Assembly (NCBI RefSeq): GCF_023656565.1
Contig: NZ_JAMOKG010000003.1
Span: 806,001 to 870,000, forward strand
Direction: 5' to 3'
From: Flavobacterium tyrosinilyticum
Lineage (GTDB): Bacteria; Bacteroidota; Bacteroidia; Flavobacteriales; Flavobacteriaceae
Length of the DNA stretch: 64,000 bases
Part shown: positions 17,056 to 24,543 of the stretch, piece by piece
Position numbering within the stretch: position 1 is the stretch's first letter
Layout: the number at the start of each line of letters is the position of its first letter
Position numbers and translations under genes: made by a program
The notes under the pieces: generated by a model
The model's database searches: none
Seen by the model: only the letters and a program-made list of their open reading frames with translations
Told to the model about the DNA's origin: nothing

Positions 17056-18708
17056 ATGAATAAAAGAATAAACATTTTATTTTCTGTTTTATTGACAGGA
17101 ATAATTGGTTCTTATGAAACTGAAGCTCAAACCGCATCATCTAAACCCAACGTAATTTTGATTATGGTGGATGATATGGGATATTCTGATTTAGGAAATT
17201 ACGGTTCTGAGATAAAAACGCCAAACTTAGATCGTTTAGCGAAAGAAGGAACACGTCTTCGCGAATTTTACAACAACTCGATTTGTGCGCCTACAAGAGC
17301 TTCTTTATTAACGGGACAATATCAGCACAAAGCGGGTGTTGGTTATTTTGATGTGAATTTAGGACTGCCAGCTTATCAAGGATATCTCAACAAAGAATCT
17401 CTGACTTTAGGAGAAGTTTTCCGTTCTGGTGGTTACAGCACTTTGATGTCAGGAAAATGGCACGTAGGTTCTGAAGATCAAGCGCAATGGCCAAACCAAA
17501 GAGGTTTTGATAAATTTTACGGAATCTTAAAAGGTGCAGCCAATTATTTTGATACAAAATCGCTTCCGTTTGGGAAAACGGCTTATCCTGTGAAAATGAT
17601 CCGAAATAATGAGGAGTTGCATCCAAAAGACGATTCATACTACTTCACAGATGAAATTGGAAACAACGCGGTTACTTTCTTAGACGAACAAAACAAAGAA
17701 AACAAACCTTTCTTTTTATACTTAGCCTTTACAGCACCTCACTGGCCGTTACAGGCAAAACCTGTTGATATTGCCAAATACAGAGGAAAATTTGATGAAG
17801 GCTGGGATGCTTTAAGAGAAAAAAGAATTCAGAAATTAAGAGAAAACGGCATTTTGCTTCCTAACCAAACTATTGCTCCTCGTGACCCAGAAGTTCCAGA
17901 ATGGGATAAACTGACGTATGATGAAAAACAATTCTGGAAAGCTAAAATGGAAGTGTACGCCGCAATGGTAGACAACATGGATCAAAATGTTGGGAAGGTT
18001 TTAGATAAACTGAAAGCGTTAAAGAAAGATAAAAACACTTTAATTATTTTCATTGCAGATAATGGCGCGCAAGGTGGTTTCAACACATATAATCCGTTAA
18101 AAAGAGGTTTAGTTCGCAACGACGGGCCAATCGGAACTTCTGGTTCTTTTGATTATCAGGAACAAAACTGGGCATATTTATCGAATACTCCGTTGCAGGA
18201 TTATAAAAACAATATGCACGAAGGCGGATTCAGTTCTCCTTTTATCGCTTGGTATCCATCAAAAATTAAAGCAGGAAGAATTGATAAAGGAACGGGACAT
18301 ATTATTGACCTTGCTCCTACTTTCTACGAATTGGCTGGAATTGAATATCCTAAAAATTTAAATGGTGTAACTTCTAATCCGCTTCCTGGAAAAAGTTTAT
18401 TGCCCGTTTTATTTGACAATGCATCAGAAGTAAACCGTGGCGCTCCTTTATTCTGGGAAAGAGCTGGAAACAGAGCGGTTAGAGAAGGAAAATGGAAATT
18501 GGTTTCTATTTATCCGTCTTACCAATGGGAACTTTATGATCTTGAAGCAGACCGTGGCGAAACTACAAACGTTGCCGCACAAAATCCTGGAATTGTAAAC
18601 GATCTTTCGGCAAAATATTTCGATTGGGCAGATAAAACAGGAGTTGTAGAATACAGCAAATTCAAACAAAAAGGAGAATTGATTCCGGGCGCTGCTGCTA
18701 AGAAATAA
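17056..18708 (+). CDS. Exported arylsulfatase-type sulfatase 3
   Basis: A 550-residue type I sulfatase. A signal peptide is probable (about residues 1-25, ending EAQT). NVILIMVDDMGYSDLGNYG carries the metal Asp pair (Asp39/Asp40), CAPTRASLLTG starts at the formylglycine-precursor Cys77, GKWHVG is the usual second catalytic block, and IADNGAQGG gives the late metal ligands. The length and sequence are close to classical arylsulfatases (AslA/AtsA type). It ends the second susC-susD-sulfatase set and is followed by a terminator-like hairpin. It probably releases sulfate from compounds brought in or captured by this set. Confidence 0.94.
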   Translation: MNKRINILFSVLLTGIIGSYETEAQTASSKPNVILIMVDDMGYSDLGNYGSEIKTPNLDRLAKEGTRLREFYNNSICAPTRASLLTGQYQHKAGVGYFDVNLGLPAYQGYLNKESLTLGEVFRSGGYSTLMSGKWHVGSEDQAQWPNQRGFDKFYGILKGAANYFDTKSLPFGKTAYPVKMIRNNEELHPKDDSYYFTDEIGNNAVTFLDEQNKENKPFFLYLAFTAPHWPLQAKPVDIAKYRGKFDEGWDALREKRIQKLRENGILLPNQTIAPRDPEVPEWDKLTYDEKQFWKAKMEVYAAMVDNMDQNVGKVLDKLKALKKDKNTLIIFIADNGAQGGFNTYNPLKRGLVRNDGPIGTSGSFDYQEQNWAYLSNTPLQDYKNNMHEGGFSSPFIAWYPSKIKAGRIDKGTGHIIDLAPTFYELAGIEYPKNLNGVTSNPLPGKSLLPVLFDNASEVNRGAPLFWERAGNRAVREGKWKLVSIYPSYQWELYDLEADRGETTNVAAQNPGIVNDLSAKYFDWADKTGVVEYSKFKQKGELIPGAAAKK

Positions 18709-18753
18709 TTCAAAGCTTTAAAAAATCATCTTTTTTGAATTTTTAAAAGCATC

Positions 18754-18799
18754 AAGGGTCGAAAAATGAGTTTTAAAAACTTATTTTTTGACCTTTTTT
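18754..18799 (+). terminator. Intrinsic terminator after sulfatase 3
   Basis: AAGGGTCGAAAAATGAGTTT pairs with AAACTTATTTTTTGACCTT across a short loop, followed by TTTTT. It separates the sulfatase operon from the promoter of the encapsulin operon. Confidence 0.75.
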
Positions 18800-18906
18800 A
18801 CTGTTTCAAATAAAACACAATCAACTAATAAACAACACATTAAAACCAAAATATTTTATTTATCACAGAATAATTTCATAACGTATCAAATAAATTTCAA
18901 AAAAGA

Positions 18907-18937
18907 TTTGGATTTTATCATAATAAATATAACTTTG
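18907..18937 (+). promoter_or_regulatory. Promoter of the encapsulin/cysteine operon, Bacteroidota type
   Basis: TTTG (18907-18910), 19 bases, TAACTTTG (18930-18937). It has the same boxes and exactly the same spacing as the promoter at 11892-11922. Transcription would begin near 18944. Confidence 0.8.
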
Positions 18938-18961
18938 TCTATAGAATTAGTAGAATTTAAA
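18930..18961 (+). promoter_or_regulatory. Conserved 32-base block, copy 2
   Basis: TAACTTTG then TCTATAGAATTAGTAGAA and TTTAAA; 30 of 32 bases match the block at 11915-11946. A shared operator or shared 5' RNA end is the simplest reading. Confidence 0.7.
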
Positions 18962-18977
18962 ATTAAAGCACTACATT

Positions 18978-19064
18978 TTGAAAACAGCAGAAAAAATATC
19001 ATCTCACATTTTTCCTAAAAATTATACATACAATACATTTTGTTGTATGTGTTTCTGTTGTTAA
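18978..19064 (+). CDS. Cys-rich leader peptide 2, upstream of the serine acetyltransferase-encapsulin operon
   Basis: A 28-codon ORF with a TTG start, 40 bases after the -7 box. It begins MKTAEKISSHIFPKN and ends NTFCCMCFCC-stop, with five Cys in the last seven residues. It aligns end to end, without gaps, with leader 1 at 11964-12050 (MKT, Ser8, Ile11, Pro13, NTF, Met-Cys-x-Cys-Cys). The RNA forms a perfect 8-bp stem here (ACATACAA with TTGTATGT, 19026-19050) whose 3' arm contains the first Cys codons, so a ribosome position at those codons would decide whether the stem forms. Given the downstream cysteine-synthesis gene, it is probably a cysteine-responsive leader. The start codon is a choice by alignment. 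Confidence 0.75.
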   Translation: MKTAEKISSHIFPKNYTYNTFCCMCFCC

Positions 19065-19280
19065 TCCCTTCACTATTTTCTTTTTAGCGATTTCCATTTT
19101 TAAAATGGGAAGCAAAAAACGATTCTCTTTATTTCCCAAACACTTTCCTACTGTAATCCTATAATCTCTTTGCTGTTTTGCATCAAGAAGATTATTATGT
19201 CATCAAATACTATTTAAAAGGTTTTGATTCAGATATCAGTTATGGTAAGAATTTCAATTACAAACCAAAAACCAATTGTT
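19065..19280 (+). promoter_or_regulatory. 5' UTR between leader 2 and the serine acetyltransferase
   Basis: About 216 bases with one clear hairpin, TTTCCATTTT / AAAATGGGAA (about 19090-19111), flanked by T-rich and A-rich runs. It may be the attenuator hairpin of the Cys leader. No other gene is apparent; the short frames here have no coding support. Confidence 0.45.
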
Positions 19281-20165
19281 ATGAAATCTTTTTATCACGA
19301 AATAGCGCGACAGCATCAGGAATTATTAATCCTTCCCGAAAAAAAAGTTATCCATCAGTTTATTGATGATTTCTTCCTTCTGCTGTATTCAAATACAACA
19401 AAGACTTATGAAACTGAGGCATCTGTAAGGTATAAATTCAATCTTCTGGAAAAACAGTTTGATGAACTAGTCACCGATTTTTCTCCTAAAAGCGATTCAA
19501 GACAACAGACTGAAATCTTTTTTGAAGCCATTCCGCATTTACACAAAAAAGCCATAAATGATGCACTTACCATTTTTACGAAAGATCCGGCCGCAAAATC
19601 CTTTGAAGAAGTCTTGTATTCTTACCCCGGCTTTTTTGCTATTGCGGTCTATCGATTTTCACATCAATTATGGGAACAAGATTTGAAACTTCTCGCCCGA
19701 ACTATATCCGAATATGCGCACATTAAAACCAGTATAGAAATTCATCCTGGCGCTCAAATCGGAGATAATTTTGCCATTGATCACGGAACCGGAATTGTAA
19801 TTGGTGAAACTACCATTATTGGCAATGATGTACAGATTTATCAAGGCGTTACACTTGGGGCTTTGAGTGTTAAAAAAGAAGATGCTTTTATAAAAAGACA
19901 TCCAACAATTGAAGATAATGTAGTAATCTATGCCAACAGCTCCATCCTTGGCGGTCAGACAACTGTTGGGAAAAATTCGATTATTGGCGGCAATGTCTGG
20001 CTTACTAACAGTATTCTCCCAAATTCTATTGTATATCATAAAAACGAAATAAAAATTAAAATACTTTCAGAAAACAAAAAGGAAACACCCAAAGACACTG
20101 CAATCCTAACGTTCAATCACAACACAGAAGAAAGATATTTATCTGTAGATGAGCTGTTTGAATAA
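19281..20165 (+). CDS. cysE: Serine O-acetyltransferase (EpsC/CysE type)
   Basis: This enzyme makes O-acetylserine from serine and acetyl-CoA, the first committed step of cysteine synthesis in the cytoplasm. I start it at the ATG at 19281 (MKSFYHEIARQHQELL, 294 residues); an upstream in-frame extension is possible but lies in leader RNA. An N-terminal helical region (about 1-150) is followed by the left-handed beta-helix of hexapeptide repeats: IHPGAQIGDNFAIDHGTGIV, IGETTIIGNDVQIYQGVTLG, then SSILGGQTTVGKNSIIGG. The active-site DHGTG is present. It is followed 62 bases later by a family 2A encapsulin, a known pairing, and preceded by a Cys-rich leader that fits cysteine feedback at the RNA level. 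Confidence 0.93.
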   Translation: MKSFYHEIARQHQELLILPEKKVIHQFIDDFFLLLYSNTTKTYETEASVRYKFNLLEKQFDELVTDFSPKSDSRQQTEIFFEAIPHLHKKAINDALTIFTKDPAAKSFEEVLYSYPGFFAIAVYRFSHQLWEQDLKLLARTISEYAHIKTSIEIHPGAQIGDNFAIDHGTGIVIGETTIIGNDVQIYQGVTLGALSVKKEDAFIKRHPTIEDNVVIYANSSILGGQTTVGKNSIIGGNVWLTNSILPNSIVYHKNEIKIKILSENKKETPKDTAILTFNHNTEERYLSVDELFE

Positions 20166-20227
20166 AATTTATGAATAACTTTAAGCAATCAAAAAATAAA
20201 TTATAAACCTATTAAAACTCAAAAAAA

Positions 20228-21148
20228 ATGGCCGAAACAAAACCACAACAGACCGCATTAGGCGATGTTGCAGCAAGACAGCTCGCAATAGCAACTCGTA
20301 CCGTTCCTCAAATCGGAACCGTAACACCAAGATGGCTAACACATTTATTACATTGGACTCCAGTAGAATCGGGCGTATTTCGTTTAAACAAAGTTAAAAA
20401 TGCCAATCATATCGAAGTAGATTGTTCGGCGCGTGATGAAAGGGTTTTACCGAATACTTTTGTTGATTATATCGATAATCCAAGAGAATATAATCTTGCG
20501 GCAGTACAAACCATTGTTGATGTTCACACCCGTGTTTCTGACTTATACAGTAAACCTTACAACCAGATTTCAGAACAACTTCGCTTGGCAATTGAAACGA
20601 TTAAAGAACGTCAGGAAAGCGAATTAATCAATAATAAAGATTATGGTTTATTGAGTAATGTTGTACCTTCACAAATCATTAAAACACGTACAGGAGCTCC
20701 AACTCCTGATGATTTGGATGAATTGCTTACTAAAGTTTGGAAAGAACCTGGATTCTTTTTACTGCATCCATTGGCCATTGCAGCTTTCGGACGCGAATGT
20801 ACTCGTCGTGGCGTTCCTCCTCCAACTACCTCTTTATTTGGATCTCAGTTTTTAACTTGGAGAGGAATACCGCTTATTCCTTCGGATAAATTGCCAATTG
20901 TAAAAGGAAAATCTAAAATCATATTATTGCGTACAGGCGAAAGCCGTCAAGGCGTTATCGGATTAATTCAGCCGGGATTGCAAGGCGAACAATCTCCAGG
21001 ATTATCCGTTCGTTTTATGGGAATTAATGAAAAAGCAATTGCTTCTTATCTGGTTTCACTTTACTGCTCTTTGGCTATTTTGGTTGACGATGCCATAGCT
21101 GTATTAGAAGATGTAGAAATAGGAAAGTATCATGAGTACAAATATTAA
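20228..21148 (+). CDS. Family 2A encapsulin shell protein
   Basis: A 306-residue HK97-fold shell protein of the family 2A encapsulins (SrpI-like), which assemble into cytoplasmic protein nanocompartments. Recognisable family features are the N-terminal arm (GDVAARQLAIATRTVPQIG), TPRWLTHLLHWTPVESGVFRLN, VVPSQIIKTRTGAPTPDDLD, FGRECTRRGVPPPT, and GVIGLIQPGLQGEQSPGLSV. Earlier annotation often calls such proteins SrpI or phage capsid-like. Its neighbours, a serine acetyltransferase before and a cysteine desulfurase with a disordered N-terminus after, are the typical 2A sulfur-storage set. Its last 17 bases overlap the desulfurase gene, so the two are translationally coupled. Confidence 0.93.
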   Translation: MAETKPQQTALGDVAARQLAIATRTVPQIGTVTPRWLTHLLHWTPVESGVFRLNKVKNANHIEVDCSARDERVLPNTFVDYIDNPREYNLAAVQTIVDVHTRVSDLYSKPYNQISEQLRLAIETIKERQESELINNKDYGLLSNVVPSQIIKTRTGAPTPDDLDELLTKVWKEPGFFLLHPLAIAAFGRECTRRGVPPPTTSLFGSQFLTWRGIPLIPSDKLPIVKGKSKIILLRTGESRQGVIGLIQPGLQGEQSPGLSVRFMGINEKAIASYLVSLYCSLAILVDDAIAVLEDVEIGKYHEYKY

Positions 21149-23063
21149 CAACAACGGTTTACCCAACATAGACGATTTGCAGCATTTGGCAAACGAGCTG
21201 TTCAAGACACTTCCTAACGAATTTCCAAAAGAAATATCGTTAAGTCCAGATAAAGCCGAGCATCCGCGTGCGACAAAGATTGCAGAAACGATCTTGCAAA
21301 CAGGAAAGATTGGCGCATTAGATCAAATTCCTTTAGCAGCTCCGTCGAATTTACAACCAACTCAGCATTCCTTTAGCGGATTTGGCGCTTCTCCTACCGT
21401 ATCCAATTACGAAAACACGGAAGCTTTTGCTTTACCACCAAACGCTGGAGCAGGTTTTGACCCAAAGGACGAAAAGAGTTCTTCTGGAGTTCAAGAAAAC
21501 CATGATTTAAACATGGATGATCCGCATACTGGTTTTCATGATATTAATTTGAATAATGAGAATTCACAACTAAACGAAAAATCTGCTTTTCCGTCGTTGT
21601 CACTCAACAATCAGTATCTTCCGTTTCAAACAGAAAACTCTTCGTTTGAAATTGAGTTACAGGCTGCATTAGCTTTTGTTGATACACAGTTCAAGAAGCG
21701 AGAAGATTTTCCGTTAAATGGAAATGAAACGACAACATCCTACTATTTTCTAGAACAAAATCCATTTGCGTTTGACAGAAAAAGCACCAATATTGCCGTC
21801 GGAAATTCTTTTGATGGTAAAGAAATTAATCTCATCAAAGGACATCATTTTAATGCCGAATTGGTCAAAAAGGATTTTCCAATTCTGAGAGAAACCGTAA
21901 ACGGAAAACCTCTAGTTTGGTTTGACAACGCTGCAACGACTCAGAAACCACAATCGGTTATTGACAGAATTGCCTATTTCTACGAACATGAAAATTCAAA
22001 TATTCACCGTGCGGCACATGAACTAGCCGCACGCGCATCTGACGCCTACGAAGCTGCCCGCGAAAAAGTAAAAACCTTTTTGAATGCTAGTTCGGTAAAT
22101 GAAATTGTTTTTGTACGAGGCGCAACCGAAGGAATAAATCTAGTTGCTTCAACTTGGGGCGATCAGAATTTAAATTCTGGTGACGAAATTATTGTAAGCA
22201 ATCTGGAACATCATGCGAATATCGTTCCGTGGAAACGTCTTGCTGATAAAAAAGGCTTGAAATTAAGAGTGATTCCTGTTGATGATGACGGTCAGATTTT
22301 GTTGGATGAATATGCAAAACTGCTAAATCCGAGAACTCGTTTAGTGGCTTTTACACAAGTTTCGAATGCACTAGGAACTGTAACTCCAGCCAAAAAAATA
22401 GTCGAAATGGCACACGCTGCAGGAGCAAAAGTTTTGATTGATGGCGCACAGTCCGTTTCTCACATGAAAGTCGATGTTCAGCATTTAAATCCGGATTGGC
22501 TGGTTTTCTCTGGACATAAATTATTTGGACCTACGGGAATCGGCGCTTTGTATGGAAAAGAAGATTTACTAAACGAAATGCAGCCGTATCAATCTGGTGG
22601 AAACATGATTCAGGATGTGACTTTTGAGGAAATAAAATACCACAAAGCTCCGAATCGTTTTGAGGCTGGAACAGGAAACATTGCCGATGCTATTGGTCTT
22701 GGCGCTGCTATTGATTATGTAACCAAATTAGGAATTGAAGCGATCGGACAATACGAGCATTATTTATTGGAATATGCCACGAATCTGCTAAAACAAATTC
22801 CAGGAGTACGATTGATAGGAACTGCCAAAGATAAAGCGAGCGTTTTGTCTTTCAACCTGCAAGGCTACTCAAACGATCAGGTCGGACAGGCCTTGAACAA
22901 AGAAGGAGTTGCGGTAAGAACTGGACATCATTGTGCACAGCCTATTTTACGCAGAATGGGAGTTGAAACTACGGTTCGTCCTTCATTGGCATTTTACAAC
23001 ACAACTCAGGATGTGGATACTTTTATTAAAACTCTATGGGAACTTAAGAAAGTGAGATTCTAA
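21132..23063 (+). CDS. Encapsulin cargo cysteine desulfurase (SufS-like, with N-terminal targeting domain)
   Basis: A 643-residue PLP enzyme. Residues 1-240 are low in predicted order (many Asn, Ser, Pro, Glu), the encapsulation/targeting domain seen in cargo of family 2A encapsulins. Residues 245-643 are a class V aminotransferase-fold SufS-type desulfurase: WFDNAATTQKPQSVID, NIHRAAHELAARA, SNLEHHANIVPW, the PLP lysine in SGHKLFGPTG (Lys463), and the persulfide Cys in RTGHHCAQP (Cys601). It releases sulfur from cysteine, which in homologous systems is stored inside the shell. It is twice the size of an ordinary SufS (about 400 residues) because of the targeting region. It starts 17 bases before the shell gene ends. 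Confidence 0.94.
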   Translation: MSTNINNNGLPNIDDLQHLANELFKTLPNEFPKEISLSPDKAEHPRATKIAETILQTGKIGALDQIPLAAPSNLQPTQHSFSGFGASPTVSNYENTEAFALPPNAGAGFDPKDEKSSSGVQENHDLNMDDPHTGFHDINLNNENSQLNEKSAFPSLSLNNQYLPFQTENSSFEIELQAALAFVDTQFKKREDFPLNGNETTTSYYFLEQNPFAFDRKSTNIAVGNSFDGKEINLIKGHHFNAELVKKDFPILRETVNGKPLVWFDNAATTQKPQSVIDRIAYFYEHENSNIHRAAHELAARASDAYEAAREKVKTFLNASSVNEIVFVRGATEGINLVASTWGDQNLNSGDEIIVSNLEHHANIVPWKRLADKKGLKLRVIPVDDDGQILLDEYAKLLNPRTRLVAFTQVSNALGTVTPAKKIVEMAHAAGAKVLIDGAQSVSHMKVDVQHLNPDWLVFSGHKLFGPTGIGALYGKEDLLNEMQPYQSGGNMIQDVTFEEIKYHKAPNRFEAGTGNIADAIGLGAAIDYVTKLGIEAIGQYEHYLLEYATNLLKQIPGVRLIGTAKDKASVLSFNLQGYSNDQVGQALNKEGVAVRTGHHCAQPILRRMGVETTVRPSLAFYNTTQDVDTFIKTLWELKKVRF

Positions 23064-23070
23064 AATAAAA

Positions 23071-23102
23071 AATGAGTCAATGCTATTAAAACATTGACTC
23101 AT
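23071..23102 (+). terminator. Hairpin after the encapsulin operon
   Basis: ATGAGTCAATG, a short loop, then CATTGACTCAT: an 11-bp perfect stem 8 bases after the desulfurase stop, without a good T-run of its own. Confidence 0.6.
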
Positions 23103-23146
23103 AAGAAATAGTTACTTTTTTTGATATTTTAAGTAATTATAAACAG

Positions 23147-23179
23147 AAGGCGATTGTTTCATTACAGTCGCCTTTTTTA
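23147..23179 (+). terminator. Intrinsic terminator of the encapsulin operon
   Basis: AAGGCGATTG, loop, CAGTCGCCTT followed by TTTT. It is a second, stronger terminator 84 bases after the desulfurase stop. Confidence 0.8.
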
Positions 23180-23252
23180 TTGTTACAAAAAGCAGTAATC
23201 AATTTTAAAGTTACAAAATCATTTGTTACTTTAGAATTTTGCTTTTAAATAA

Positions 23253-24353
23253 TTATTGCCACTTAAAAATAAAATTCTTTTTTTGTTCTAACAAGTTGGC
23301 TAAATACTGGCGATTGAATAGAACCGATTCATGATTTGGGTTAAACTTTGCTGCTTCTTCATTATAAAAAACTGCTTTATCAATATCATCTATTTCACTA
23401 TAACAAACTGCTAATTCTATGTTAGGAACAAAATTCCAGCATTTTTCAGTCTTTGTGTTAAGTTCATATTGAGAATGATCTAATCCTAAAATAAATTCGT
23501 ACCAATAAATTGCACTCTTAAAATTATTTTTATCTTTGAAAATACCTGCAATTTCGCAACAAACTTCGGCTGTTGGAATACCATAAGAAAAGCTAAAAAA
23601 TAATGATTTAAATGCATCATCTAATTTACCTTTTGCTCTTAAAATTTTTCCTATTTGAAGACATGCGTATATATAATCATTACTAGATTCCCCCGACGTT
23701 TCTAAAAATTTTGTAAAATATTGTACGGATTCAGAATATTTTTCATTGTCTCTTAATTCTCTTGCATAATAAAAAAGTGATCGTGAAGAAAATTCAGTTC
23801 CCTTTTTAACCATTTCATCATAAATCCTCAAATTTCTATCAGAAAAAAGAATTTTCTTTTTGTGTGTAACAGCAATTTCTGAAACCAAATAATTTCCACC
23901 ATACTCAATATATTCATGAACAGGATCATTCCATTTGTAATTGTTTTCTCTTTTAACCAACCGTTCTCTGTAAACTGAAAAGAGCGGGTTATCATTTTCA
24001 TCCACTGAAACATTATATTTCATTAAAACCATATCCGTTGTTAACGAAAGCGATTTTTTCAATTCTAAAAATAAATCTTGATCTTTTTTAATAAAAATAT
24101 CATCAGCATCTAACCATAATTGATAATCCTGCGTTGCCTTAGAAAAAGCAAAATTTCTAGCAGCGGCAAAATCATTAACCCAGTTAAAATCATAAACTTT
24201 ATCTGTAAACGTATGTGCGATATCTTTTGTTTTGTCTGTCGAACCTGTATCAATAATGATAATTTCATCAACAAGATGTTTTACAGAGTTTAAACATCTT
24301 GCCAATAACTGTTCTTCATTTTTCACAATCATGCAAAGGCTTATTGTAATCAT
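23253..24353 (-). CDS. Family 2 glycosyltransferase with TPR-like C-terminus
   Basis: A 366-residue cytoplasmic or membrane-associated glycosyltransferase. The GT-A N-terminus reads MITISLCMIVKNEEQLLARC, then IIIIDTGSTDKT, and the metal/nucleotide-sugar DxD is in WLDADD (about residue 95). The second half (about 190-366) is helical and TPR-like (SLFYYARELRDNEKYSESVQ). The architecture resembles GT2-TPR proteins that modify peptides or surface polymers. It stands alone, convergent with the encapsulin operon, with no glycan gene cluster beside it. Acceptor and sugar are unknown. Confidence 0.85.
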   Translation of the reverse strand: MITISLCMIVKNEEQLLARCLNSVKHLVDEIIIIDTGSTDKTKDIAHTFTDKVYDFNWVNDFAAARNFAFSKATQDYQLWLDADDIFIKKDQDLFLELKKSLSLTTDMVLMKYNVSVDENDNPLFSVYRERLVKRENNYKWNDPVHEYIEYGGNYLVSEIAVTHKKKILFSDRNLRIYDEMVKKGTEFSSRSLFYYARELRDNEKYSESVQYFTKFLETSGESSNDYIYACLQIGKILRAKGKLDDAFKSLFFSFSYGIPTAEVCCEIAGIFKDKNNFKSAIYWYEFILGLDHSQYELNTKTEKCWNFVPNIELAVCYSEIDDIDKAVFYNEEAAKFNPNHESVLFNRQYLANLLEQKKNFIFKWQ

Positions 24354-24483
24354 AAAAACTCAAATTAGTTAATTAATTGATTATTAAAAATTTGAGTCAA
24401 AACTACAGTTATAATTTATCAAAAACTGCCTTTAAAAGTCTGAATAGTATTAGAATAATGCTTTTTTTTCAATAGCATTAAAA

Positions 24484-24516
24484 TAAAAAACATACTCAGA
24501 TTATGAGTATGCTTTT
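24484..24516 (-). terminator. Intrinsic terminator of the ornithine aminotransferase gene
   Basis: CATACTCA-gatta-TGAGTATG (24491-24511). Read on the minus strand it is followed by TTTTTT and lies 33 bases after the aminotransferase stop. Confidence 0.75.
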
Positions 24517-24543
24517 TAAAAAATTAAATTATGTTTTTTTAGA

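Noticed and set aside
20228..21148. Phage capsid gene
   Set aside because: The fold is related to HK97 capsids, but there are no other phage genes and the neighbours are cysteine-metabolism genes, as in family 2A encapsulins.
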